A stretch of 64,000 bases of DNA from an uncultured Aquimarina sp. GTDB taxonomy: Bacteria > Bacteroidota > Bacteroidia > Flavobacteriales > Flavobacteriaceae. Position numbers and translations under genes: made by a program. Under the pieces are notes generated by a model, which saw only the letters and a program-made list of their open reading frames with translations, ran no database searches and had not been told where the DNA came from. The DNA is taken from contig CANMLU010000016.1 in assembly GCA_947498815.1 (NCBI GenBank), positions 1 to 64,000 on the forward strand. Reading direction: 5' to 3'. Below are positions 47,501 through 55,025 of this stretch, piece by piece; within the stretch, counting starts at the first letter, position 1; each line of letters starts with the position of its first letter.

Positions 47501-48789
47501 ATGGTGCTCTTGGAGAAACGGCCAATGGCGGAATTGCAACAAACGGTAATGGTTCAACCATCGATGTGGATTGGGGAGCGGGACCATTAAATGCCCGAAG
47601 CTCTGTTTTGGCATATCCAAATTCTAGTTTATCTATTGGATTAAGTATGACTGAAGGTGAAGCCACTGCCGATGGAATCAATTATTGGTGCCAGGGATGT
47701 TTAGCACAAATTGGACAGGGACAATGGGATAATCAAATCAAAAGACTAGCATCATTCTGCAAACGATATGGAGATAGAGCTATCTACCTTCGAATCGCTT
47801 ACGAATTTGATGGAAACTGGAACGTAGGCTATGAAAACAGAGCCAATTATATTAACGCCTATAAACGTGTGGTTGATGTAATGCGTGCTGAAGGTGTTAC
47901 AAATGTGGCCTATGTATGGCAATCAAGTTCCTCTCCTATTGATGATGTATTAGATATTCAATTTGGAGAAGGTAATTTTGGAGATATTCAAAGTTGGTAC
48001 CCAGGAGATGATTATGTAGATTGGATGGGGCTATCATGGTTCGTTACTCCCGATGAAACCACAACTGTATTGCCAGGAATACCTACTCAAAGAGAAAAAG
48101 CAAATGAGGTGGTAACCTTTGCAAGAAACAAAAACAAACCCGTTTATATTGCCGAGTCTACTCCGCAAGGATATGACCTGATTAACCTTGGTGATTGCAA
48201 TATATCTTCTGTGTGGGATGGTAATGCAGCACAAGGCTGCGTAAATAAATCTGCAAGTGGCCTTTGGAATGAATGGTTTGCTCCTTTCTTTGACTACATC
48301 TACAACAACAGTGATGTAATACGACAAGTACACTATATTAATGCAAATTGGGAGGATGACACTGCCTTATTTGGACAAGGAAACAGAGCAAATGGATATT
48401 GGGGGCGTGCGGGTGTTCATGTAAATAATACTATTGCCAATAATTGGAAATCTGAGATCGATAAATCAATATGGTTACATGGCAGTAGTAACCTTAATGG
48501 TCAATTGTTACAATCGCAATTACTATCAAACCTTAAATTATCAAGGAACCTTGAGTCGGAAATATCAATATATCCAAATCCATCTGAAGGAGTATTTGCT
48601 GTACGCGGACAGGATCTTACTAAAATACAGATCAGTGATTTAAATGGGCGTGTAATAAAAGATATAATTACTAAACCATCGAATCAAGAGTCAAGAATTG
48701 ATATTCATAATATCCAAAAAGGAATGTATTTAATAACGATTATCACTAATAACCAAACCCAAATAACAAAGCGACTCGTCATAAACTAA
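44530..48789 (+). CDS. Giant secreted protein with two GH26-like domains, binding modules and T9SS tag
   Basis: A 1419-residue secreted enzyme. Signal peptide (to about SQS, 27). GH26-like domain 1 (about 31-355) has acid/base Glu158 in YEFDG and nucleophile Glu254 in MAEVS; GH26-like domain 2 (about 935-1320) has Glu1092 in YEFDG and Glu1209 in IAES. Each also has WYPGD/YYPGD with VDWMGLS or VDYVGLS. Between them lie Cys-rich DGIQNGDETG linkers (five: about 377, 404, 701, 880, 907), a CBM6/35-like module (433-552, KIEAE start), a Cys-rich CGRCW motif (665-689) and another beta module (about 735-872, GEIHGIGFD...YGTQNWG). A type A T9SS domain closes it (about 1343-1419). GH26 includes beta-1,3-xylanases and mannanases; xylose genes nearby favour the former. 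Confidence 0.9.
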   Translation: MLTFNTKGIVLFCYLFWIGCLTSFSQSTIPGKFAPLNGKTMLIIGQDLGSVAGYVNSSLFPTPAGVTMYTDLYTMAGLNSITNYGAGDIGSQAALDRYPNSALAIGLWMVEENDGQGEDHPNGLTEIVNGQHNDELDKFAAFANRNAPRPIYLRIGYEFDGPWNNYNPSKYQAAYRYIVNYLNQKQVTNVAYVWQSATWGATAPNIIDSYYPGDQYVDYVGLSFFFFDANFNGNNLDYILNFARTRNKPIMMAEVSAQYHEFDQGTFHPFDNPGSPQQLGGQGIWNQFFKDQLIPFIDDNRDVIRSVAYINADWQSQPQWKWPDANNGFWGDTRIETNTTIATNWNTYITNGNFLHGGPNLLSDLGIAGGPNPIPTCNDGIQNGDETGVDCGGSCQPCQTTPTCNDGIQNGDETGVDCGGSCAPCNTGGDVITKIEAETGNLSGQAQYYNDGAASNGQGVAYLDGNGNGFTITNAPEANKVEFIYASQNSGKISVYINGQNAGDLNFTSNGAWVGSYTTATFSAAVPSGASFQVINNNGDTALNVDYLNFISENTGGGNEPCTGSDIPNASINKTDESSQGANDGAITFSFSDTPGRTNIEFSINGGSTYPYNVADNSGSTTVSNLSPGTYQLYTRWGNNECPQNLGEITIAAGNGGGTDCSGGCPDGFTFFACGRCWVDEAQAQSAGCTETCDNPGGPTCDDGIQNGDETGIDCGGSCPNACDTGGGCTDCINFNQTGTSSFSNQDSAANIAIQDDGSTALLTDNTWRRTNTKYTITANTVLEFEFQSTSQGEIHGIGFDSDNSLTSAQIFQLYGTQNWGNRDFDYVPSGYTSFSIPIGDYYTGNEMYLVLVNDFDNGSGNTSSFRNVRIFESGTTPTCTDGIQNGDETGIDCGGSCEPCTIAPTCNDGIQNGDETGVDCGGSCEPCSTNTLSAKLLPPNGKILLTIGQDLKTVKDYNDGGVQGKGFPIMGGTTTYISFYSLLDSQFPQYGALGETANGGIATNGNGSTIDVDWGAGPLNARSSVLAYPNSSLSIGLSMTEGEATADGINYWCQGCLAQIGQGQWDNQIKRLASFCKRYGDRAIYLRIAYEFDGNWNVGYENRANYINAYKRVVDVMRAEGVTNVAYVWQSSSSPIDDVLDIQFGEGNFGDIQSWYPGDDYVDWMGLSWFVTPDETTTVLPGIPTQREKANEVVTFARNKNKPVYIAESTPQGYDLINLGDCNISSVWDGNAAQGCVNKSASGLWNEWFAPFFDYIYNNSDVIRQVHYINANWEDDTALFGQGNRANGYWGRAGVHVNNTIANNWKSEIDKSIWLHGSSNLNGQLLQSQLLSNLKLSRNLESEISIYPNPSEGVFAVRGQDLTKIQISDLNGRVIKDIITKPSNQESRIDIHNIQKGMYLITIITNNQTQITKRLVIN
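45658..47313 (+). repeat. Five Cys-rich DGIQNGDETG coding repeats
   Basis: Copies start at about 45658, 45739, 46630, 47167 and 47248, each about 66-72 bases. They encode C-x-DGIQNGDETG-[VI]-DCGGSC-x-x-C linkers, a type often seen between modules of secreted Flavobacteriia proteins. Two pairs are tandem. Confidence 0.85.
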
Positions 48790-48852
48790 ATCAAACTCAA
48801 CTAGTATTACGAAATAACTTTTCAAGTTATATTAATTTTTATGATGATGAGT

Positions 48853-48887
48853 AAGGGACTGATTTTAAAAAATCAGTCCCTTTTTTT
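48853..48887 (+). terminator. Terminator of the giant GH26-like gene
   Basis: AAGGGACTGATTTT/AAAATCAGTCCCTT stem followed by a T run, 64 bases after the stop. The convergent cytochrome-like gene may also use it. Confidence 0.8.
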
Positions 48888-48921
48888 ATGGTCTATTTTT
48901 AATCTTGAAAAGCATCGGAGT

Positions 48922-50352
48922 TTACATTGCTTTTCCTATACTTATTTTCTTCTTTAAATAAGGCGCCAATTGCTCGTAGATAGGTATAAAAACTTTTTCT
49001 TTTATGTTTTCTGCATCCTGAGAGTAGTATACCTTATTTACTTCGTAACGGGCACTTCCCAACAACTGGTGCATATGTAGCATTTTAAAATCTATCACTT
49101 CTTTTATATTTTTTCCTAAATCTTCACACCCAAAAATACCCGGTGTATTAGGTGCAGAAATTAATAACTCGTTCACACTCTTATCATCCTGAGCCAAATC
49201 ATGTAACACTTGTAATAAAATCTGTTCATATAAATCTCCTGCTCCCAAACTCCAATCGGTCTTTGGCTCTTCCTCTTTTGCCAAGGTGCTTAATGAAAAC
49301 GACTCTTTGGTATCTATCCCTAATATCAAAAGCACGTTATCAATAGTTCTTCCGGTTCCGCCATTGTCAACAATTATTTTTTCTAAGTCATTTTTTTCTG
49401 CATCACTTAAAATCCCATTTACCATATGTTCGTATCCTAATAATAATAATGCTTCTCTAACCTTCTTATATTTCTGCGGATCTTTCTTTTTCATTCTTAC
49501 AAATACGCCTCTGGCAGTAGCAGTACCCATTGCCATATTAGAAATTAACAACTCTGCTCCAAAAGCATTATCGGCAATACGGCGAATTCCACCAGAAGTT
49601 AATTTTTGATCCGACCATTTTAAAAAGTCAAATCGCTTTGAGAAAGTTTGTCCTTCTCTTATTTCATTCATCCGTAATGCGTGTCTATATGACAGAGCCT
49701 CACCATTTGGTCCTGCAGCTTCATTATCTCCAAATACTCCCGGCCAATCCATATTTGTTCCCCAAACTGGTCTAGGCCTATTTCCATGACATTTAATACA
49801 AGATTCAGGGTTTCTATGAAGTTTGGGAGTTTCGTCTGTAAAATCAAATTGAGAGAATTCCCAAGAACCATTATTTTCATTCAGTTCTGCACAGTCCAAT
49901 AAGTCATATTTTGGATCATCTGGTTTGGTACTTATATTCATTAAAAAAGTACCATCGGAGCCAAATAAAACTATTCGAGGAAATTTTAGATTTGATTGTC
50001 CTTCTCCCCTGGTATGTTCAACCAAAGAAAAATTATTTTTATAATGATCCGGTAGACTATTGAGTAATTCGACAATAGTTTTTATATCATTTTCTTTAAT
50101 GAAATTCATTACTCCTTGAATAGTCATTTTGGGTTCACCATTTTTTGGTAAAGGATTCAAACTATCCAGTTTAACGATCACATCATTTGCTGCCATTGGG
50201 CAAAGCAGTTTACCATTAATCTGTCCTCCCGTACTTATATAATCTTTGGACAATTGTACTATGGATGACTTTTTTGCGTTTGTTTGAGGGTTACAACCCG
50301 CAACAAATATGCTAATCAATATAAAACCGAAACTACTTGACACTAACTTCAT
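48922..50352 (-). CDS. CxxCH haem-binding lipoprotein, unknown
   Basis: A 476-residue lipoprotein (FVAGC, Cys20) with a single c-type haem motif CIKCHG (Cys185, Cys188, His189), so probably an exported monohaem cytochrome-like protein. Other recurrent stretches are RPVWGTNMDWPGVFGDNEAAGPNGEAL and RHALRMNEI. No known family name comes to mind. Residues about 80-180 precede the motif and the remaining C-terminal half is mainly helical. It lies inside the glycan locus but on the opposite strand to its neighbours, and may not belong to it. Confidence 0.75.
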   Translation of the reverse strand: MKLVSSSFGFILISIFVAGCNPQTNAKKSSIVQLSKDYISTGGQINGKLLCPMAANDVIVKLDSLNPLPKNGEPKMTIQGVMNFIKENDIKTIVELLNSLPDHYKNNFSLVEHTRGEGQSNLKFPRIVLFGSDGTFLMNISTKPDDPKYDLLDCAELNENNGSWEFSQFDFTDETPKLHRNPESCIKCHGNRPRPVWGTNMDWPGVFGDNEAAGPNGEALSYRHALRMNEIREGQTFSKRFDFLKWSDQKLTSGGIRRIADNAFGAELLISNMAMGTATARGVFVRMKKKDPQKYKKVREALLLLGYEHMVNGILSDAEKNDLEKIIVDNGGTGRTIDNVLLILGIDTKESFSLSTLAKEEEPKTDWSLGAGDLYEQILLQVLHDLAQDDKSVNELLISAPNTPGIFGCEDLGKNIKEVIDFKMLHMHQLLGSARYEVNKVYYSQDAENIKEKVFIPIYEQLAPYLKKKISIGKAM

Positions 50353-50606
50353 TAATCCTATTTTTTTAGCAAAAAAACAGAATTTTATCTAAAAAAATAG
50401 GCGTAAAACTGCATTTAACCCAAAATGCGTGGTAAAAGTGTACCACTTAAGAGTTGTTAAAGTATTATCAATTATTCAATCAACGGGTTTTTTATCGAAA
50501 TTAGCTCAAACGATTGAGTTCGTAAAAATCTAACATAAAGTATCAACCAAAAATATTGCTTTGTGTACGTATAATAAACTGTAAGTAAACATTAAAATTG
50601 TAAGAA
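50353..50606. promoter_or_regulatory. Control region of the Cys-rich lipoprotein and CxxCH lipoprotein
   Basis: No gene seen. It holds a dyad GTGGTA-AAAGTG-TACCAC (50429-50446) and a LacI-like palindrome CTCAAACGATTGAG (50505-50518) with a central CG. Confidence 0.5.
50505..50518. promoter_or_regulatory. LacI-type operator candidate CTCAAACGATTGAG
   Basis: Perfect inverted arms CTCAA/TTGAG flank a central A-CG-A, the symmetry typical of LacI-family sites. Its left half CTCAAACG is identical to the site at 41219-41226. It lies about 90 bases upstream of the Cys-rich lipoprotein gene. Confidence 0.5.
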
Positions 50607-51623
50607 ATGAAACATGTATTTAACTTAGCTATTTTCTCATTATTACTGTTAACGGTAACAATGTCTTGTGAAAATGAAGAACTTGCTTCTGATACTTCGG
50701 TATCAAAAATCATAGATGCTCAAGGAAAAGCAAGCTGTCCAAGCTCGCATCCTTTTGAAGCATGTGGTCAATGTTGGACTGATGCCAATCAAGCACAATC
50801 TGGAGGTTGTAATGACACTGGCGGAAATAATGGAGGTGGCAATAACGGCGGTGGAGACCAAAATAATAACTGTCCGTCATCACACCCCTATTCTGCATGT
50901 GGTCAATGTTGGGCAGATGCAAACCAAGCACAATCCGGAGGCTGTAACGAAGATGGAAACGGCGGTGGAAACAATGGCGGCGGAAATAATGGTGGTGGAA
51001 CTCCTTGTGGAAACTACAACTATAATCCTGATAATTTAGCTTGTGTGACTGTTGTTGCTAATGGAAGTGGATGTATGAACAGTGATGGTTTATTTGTAAG
51101 CTCAAAAGGTGTGGTAAGTAACCCATGTAATACCAAAGAAGCTGTTTTAGACATCGAAAGAAATTTAGGTGTTAATATTGACGATCAATTCATAGCGCAA
51201 TGTGGTTATCAAGGAAATGTACCATCAATTAATCCTACAATGACCAAAAGTGATTTCCTAATATACATGAAAGCTTTGTTCATAAATATTAATATCAATG
51301 GTAAAACTGGTGATCAATTCGCTACTGAATTTGCAGATTTACTTGACACTAATAATGATGGTATTTTAACAAGAAATGAAGCTAGTCAAGCTAAAGGTTC
51401 TGATCCTCGTCAAATATTAAATCTTGAGCCTATCTTTACTATTAATGGTGGGCTTGCAACAGACGATGTATTGGCATACGTTGGATTATATTTGGGTGAT
51501 GGTGCACTAGATAAATATGCTGGGGACCTACCTCAATTAGTTCAAGATAATATGGCCAATTTTACTCGAACATGGCAGCCTGGTGTAAACGCTGCTTCCA
51601 AAAGATATGACAGCAATAAATAA
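50607..51623 (+). CDS. Cys-rich lipoprotein with two CGxCW motifs and an EF-hand
   Basis: A 338-residue lipoprotein (VTMSC, Cys21). Two copies of a cysteine motif with spacing C-x8-C-x2-C-x11-C occur at residues 44-68 and 89-113 (core ACGQCW, then DANQAQSGGC), separated by Gly/Asn linkers. The same spacing is present once in the giant GH26-like protein (665-689). Residues about 133-200 contain more Cys (four to six), and DTNNDGILTRNEA (247-258) is a canonical EF-hand loop (Asp247, Asn249, Asp251, Glu258). A surface calcium- and perhaps glycan-binding role is inferred. It lies between the GH26-like gene and the LacI regulator. Confidence 0.82.
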   Translation: MKHVFNLAIFSLLLLTVTMSCENEELASDTSVSKIIDAQGKASCPSSHPFEACGQCWTDANQAQSGGCNDTGGNNGGGNNGGGDQNNNCPSSHPYSACGQCWADANQAQSGGCNEDGNGGGNNGGGNNGGGTPCGNYNYNPDNLACVTVVANGSGCMNSDGLFVSSKGVVSNPCNTKEAVLDIERNLGVNIDDQFIAQCGYQGNVPSINPTMTKSDFLIYMKALFINININGKTGDQFATEFADLLDTNNDGILTRNEASQAKGSDPRQILNLEPIFTINGGLATDDVLAYVGLYLGDGALDKYAGDLPQLVQDNMANFTRTWQPGVNAASKRYDSNK

Positions 51624-51681
51624 AAATTTCCCCATTAGTAATGATTCGCAACGTATTGTTGCGTATTGCCCTAAATAAATG

Positions 51682-51716
51682 ATAAGGGTTTGGTCTCAAA
51701 ATCACCAAACCCTTAT
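51682..51716 (+). terminator. Terminator of the Cys-rich lipoprotein gene
   Basis: ATAAGGGTTTGGT/ACCAAACCCTTAT (13-bp stem, 9-base loop) followed by TTCTTTTT, about 60 bases after the stop. Confidence 0.85.
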
Positions 51717-51785
51717 TTCTTTTTAAAACTTTTGTTGAAATTTATCAAATGTTTCTTATAAATTGAACGCAGATATATTGGTCTA

Positions 51786-52820
51786 ATGGCGAAGAAAAAA
51801 AGAATAACATTAAAAGATATAGCAAACGAGTTTAACGTTTCGATTGCTACGGTCTCTAAGGCTCTTAATGATAGTTATGAGATTAGTACAAAAACCAAAA
51901 CTAAGATTCAAGAGTATGCCAAAGAACACCACTATAAGCCTAATAGTATTGCTTTAAATTTACAAAACAGGAAAACCAAAACTATCGGAGTGATCATACC
52001 CAATATCCTAAATCATTTTTTTACTAAAGTATTCGTGGGTATCGAAAAAACAGCTATAGAAAAAGGGTATAACCTTATTACTTGTATCTCAAATGAATCT
52101 TTTGAAAAAGAAGTTAGCGCCATGGAGCTTCTTAAAAACTCTGCCTTGGATGGCTTTATCCTTTCGATTGCCGAAGAAACACAAGTAAAACAAAATTTCA
52201 GTCATTTTCAGAATACCATTAATCAAGGTATTCCTATCGTGATGTTTGATCGTGTTACCGACGAGGTTGAGTGCGACAAAGTCATTGTAAATGATAAAGA
52301 AGGAGCCTATAATGCTACAAATCATTTCATTGAAACTGGCTGTAAAAATATTGCTATTGTATCTACTATACATAATTTAAGTGTAGGGAAACTACGGTTA
52401 GAAGGATACAAAAAAGCACTTCAGGAAGCTAATATTCCTATTGACGAATCTTTAATCCTAAAAGTTGATGAATTTAATGACATCGATACCTTATTAAAAA
52501 TAGTATTAGACTCTCGAAAAGTGGATGCCATGTTGTGCCTTGAAGAAGATTCGGCAGTAAGTACACTAAGAATGGTTCAATCAAAAGGATATAAAGTTCC
52601 TGATGATATTTCGATAATAGGTTTTACCAATGGGGTGTTGCCAAGACACGTGACTCCATCGATTACAACCATAAGTCAACATGGGATTTATTTGGGTGAG
52701 ACCGCCACAAAAATGCTAATCGAAAAATTAGAAAACGAAAATTCTGAAACTTCACATACTACAAAAGTGGTTAAAACAAATCTTATTGAACGAGAAAGCA
52801 CAAAACCACTTATTTATTAA
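51786..52820 (+). CDS. LacI-family transcriptional regulator
   Basis: A 344-residue regulator with the LacI HTH (RITLKDIANEFNVSIATVSKALNDSYEIS), hinge and periplasmic-binding-protein-like effector domain (KTIGVIIPNILNHFFTKVFVGIEKTA, ..., DDISIIGFTNG...ITTISQHGIYLGETA). It probably responds to a sugar and controls this locus, which is rich in LacI-like dyads. It is convergent with galM and overlaps its stop codon by 4 bases, so there is no terminator between the two. Confidence 0.95.
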   Translation: MAKKKRITLKDIANEFNVSIATVSKALNDSYEISTKTKTKIQEYAKEHHYKPNSIALNLQNRKTKTIGVIIPNILNHFFTKVFVGIEKTAIEKGYNLITCISNESFEKEVSAMELLKNSALDGFILSIAEETQVKQNFSHFQNTINQGIPIVMFDRVTDEVECDKVIVNDKEGAYNATNHFIETGCKNIAIVSTIHNLSVGKLRLEGYKKALQEANIPIDESLILKVDEFNDIDTLLKIVLDSRKVDAMLCLEEDSAVSTLRMVQSKGYKVPDDISIIGFTNGVLPRHVTPSITTISQHGIYLGETATKMLIEKLENENSETSHTTKVVKTNLIERESTKPLIY

Positions 52821-53857
52821 TCATTTACAATTCCAAATTTGAAAACACTCTTGTTCTCATAATATTCTCCAGCTTGTAATACTGCAGATGGAAAATGTGA
52901 ATGATTTGGAGCATCCGGATAGTTTTGTGTTTCAAAACATATAGCCGGAAACTTACTATATTTTGCTCCTTTTCTAAAGTTCCAATCCGGAAATTTTTCC
53001 TGAGTATAAATAACCACGGCAGGTTGATTTGTAAGCACTTCCATTACAATGCCACTTTCTTGAGCACTAACAGTAACTTTTGCTTCCTTTTTAGCATCAA
53101 AAACAAAGGTATCATCTATACTACCATTTTCTTCAAGGGCATCTAGTTTCTGTGCACTGAGAAAATCATAATTAGTATCTACAACTGGCTTTATTACTCC
53201 CGTTGGTATTTGATGATCTACTTCAAGATAATTAGAGCAATTTAACTTCAGCGTATGATCGGTAATGGAGTTCACTCCATTTAAATTGTAATATGCATGA
53301 TTTGTAAGATTTACAACGGTATCCTGATCAGAAACAGCCTGGTATGTAATTTTGAGCTCGTTCTCATTAGTCAATTGATAAATCACTTTTACTCTCAAGT
53401 TTCCAGGATACCCTTCTTCCATATGCTCGCTGAGGTAAGAAAGAGAAACGGATAATTCATCCTCATCGATATATTCTATTTCCCAAACTCTTTCATCAAA
53501 ACCATTTCTTCCACCGTGCAAATGCACCCCGTTTTCATGATACAGTGGATAATCAATAGTATTAACCGTTATTTTTTCATTAGAAATCCTACCAGCATAT
53601 CTACCAATCGAAGCGCCAAGAAATCTAGACACTTTATTCTTCGATTTATCAACATAATCCTGTAAAGAATCAAAACCGACAACTACATTAATAAGTTTTC
53701 CGTGCCGATCCGGAACTTCTAAACTCATTATAGTGGCGGCAAAGTTGGTGATACGTAATCGCATACCATTATCATTTTTTAATGATAACACAAGTAGTTC
53801 CTCTTGATTATGAAACCCAAATGATTTTTGCTTTATTTTTCTTTTAATTGTCTTCAA
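52817..53857 (-). CDS. galM: Aldose 1-epimerase (mutarotase)
   Basis: A 346-residue mutarotase that interconverts alpha and beta aldoses, readying sugars such as xylose for the isomerase. The conserved core NGVHLHGGRNGFDERVWEIE, the catalytic His/Glu region VNLTNHAYYNLNG, and PAVVIYTQEKFPDWNF...ICFETQNYPDAPNH are visible. It ends the ten-gene minus-strand operon and starts 12 bases after the GH26-like lipoprotein stop. There is no signal peptide, so it is cytoplasmic. Confidence 0.93.
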   Translation of the reverse strand: MKTIKRKIKQKSFGFHNQEELLVLSLKNDNGMRLRITNFAATIMSLEVPDRHGKLINVVVGFDSLQDYVDKSKNKVSRFLGASIGRYAGRISNEKITVNTIDYPLYHENGVHLHGGRNGFDERVWEIEYIDEDELSVSLSYLSEHMEEGYPGNLRVKVIYQLTNENELKITYQAVSDQDTVVNLTNHAYYNLNGVNSITDHTLKLNCSNYLEVDHQIPTGVIKPVVDTNYDFLSAQKLDALEENGSIDDTFVFDAKKEAKVTVSAQESGIVMEVLTNQPAVVIYTQEKFPDWNFRKGAKYSKFPAICFETQNYPDAPNHSHFPSAVLQAGEYYENKSVFKFGIVND

Positions 53858-53869
53858 ATTAGAATTTCT

Positions 53870-55015
53870 TTATTGATCCTTGTTCCATAATTTATCATAT
53901 AATCCTTTGGAGGATTTAATGTATTTTGGGTTTGATGTAATTTTTTTCCAGCGATTACTTATCGAATCACTAAGATGTAATCTTGAATCTATATTTTTAA
54001 AAGTTGGATTATCAAACCACATGCGATGCGAATCCCAATGACAGTTTATATAATGAACAGCCTTTACAACATCTGGATTTTCATCGATTGTTTTAAAAAA
54101 TGGAATAAACCATTTTTGCCATGCTTCTTCGGCCTGTTCAGGATTGCTTAATTGTGTTTCAATAGTATTTCCAGTGGTCTTTGCATCTGCTGCAGAAATA
54201 GTCGGCGAGGCCTCGGCTATAAAGACTGGTTTTCCTTTTTTGCGTGCAAATTCGATCATTTTTTGGTCTTCCCAACGGTTAAAAAATGAAAAACCCAACC
54301 AGTCAACATACTTATCTCCTGGATACCAGGCTTCTAATTGTCCTTCTTCTGGAGACATAAAGCCAGTAGATTGCCAAACATAGGCAGTATTTGTAACCCC
54401 CTTGGCTCTAAGCATATCTACCATACGCTTATAGGCTTTGATTGTGCTTTCTTGATCATAGTGGTTCCAAGGTTCCCCATCAAATTCATAAGCGATACGC
54501 AAAAACACAGGCCTTTTACCTAAAGATAATAAAAAATCACCAAGCTTATTAATGTAATTGTCGTGCGTACCATCGGCGACTTTTTCTTCATGATTTACAA
54601 ACTGTAGCCCTATTGCTAGAGCCATGTTTTCATAATCTTTATCCGCTAGCTGCATACTTGCATTGTAATCATGATCTCCCCAATCGTGAGTTTCCCATAG
54701 ACCATCCAGGCCTTCCTGAATTCGTCCAAAAGAATTTTCGCCTGGATTGATATTTGTATATGTGGTCCAACCTGCTGGTGTATCAAAATGATCCAGGTAT
54801 CCATCGCTATAATTCTCAAGCCCCCCAACAGCTTCTAATTCCTGGCCCACAAAAAGTAGTACTTCTCCTTCTTTTGGCTCAAATTTAGCTAGCTTTCTTG
54901 TTGAGGCTTCCATTTTGTCTTCTTTAGCTTCCTCTGAAACTATCTTAGGCTTTGATTCATTCTTGCATCCAAAAATGCTTAAAACACCTAATGCAATGAT
55001 TATTTTTTTATACAT
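53870..55015 (-). CDS. GH26-like lipoprotein
   Basis: A 381-residue lipoprotein (IFGC, Cys17) with a single GH26-like catalytic domain. The acid/base is Glu177 in IAYEFDGEPW and the nucleophile Glu268 in FIAEAS; WYPGDKYVDWLGFSFF is the shared structural motif. It is closely like both domains of the giant protein but lacks modules and a sorting domain, so it is probably surface- or periplasm-anchored for a second round of cutting. It sits between GH43 and galM with gaps of 10 and 12 bases. Confidence 0.9.
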   Translation of the reverse strand: MYKKIIIALGVLSIFGCKNESKPKIVSEEAKEDKMEASTRKLAKFEPKEGEVLLFVGQELEAVGGLENYSDGYLDHFDTPAGWTTYTNINPGENSFGRIQEGLDGLWETHDWGDHDYNASMQLADKDYENMALAIGLQFVNHEEKVADGTHDNYINKLGDFLLSLGKRPVFLRIAYEFDGEPWNHYDQESTIKAYKRMVDMLRAKGVTNTAYVWQSTGFMSPEEGQLEAWYPGDKYVDWLGFSFFNRWEDQKMIEFARKKGKPVFIAEASPTISAADAKTTGNTIETQLSNPEQAEEAWQKWFIPFFKTIDENPDVVKAVHYINCHWDSHRMWFDNPTFKNIDSRLHLSDSISNRWKKITSNPKYIKSSKGLYDKLWNKDQ

Positions 55016-55025
55016 AATCCCTTTT

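Noticed and set aside
44530-48789. Reading the GH26-like domains as beta-mannanases
   Set aside because: Not excluded by family, but xylose isomerase, GH43 and no mannose genes in the operon make it less likely; kept as alternative.
54144-54523. Small plus-strand frames within the GH26-like lipoprotein gene
   Set aside because: Antisense shadows without family features or promoter.
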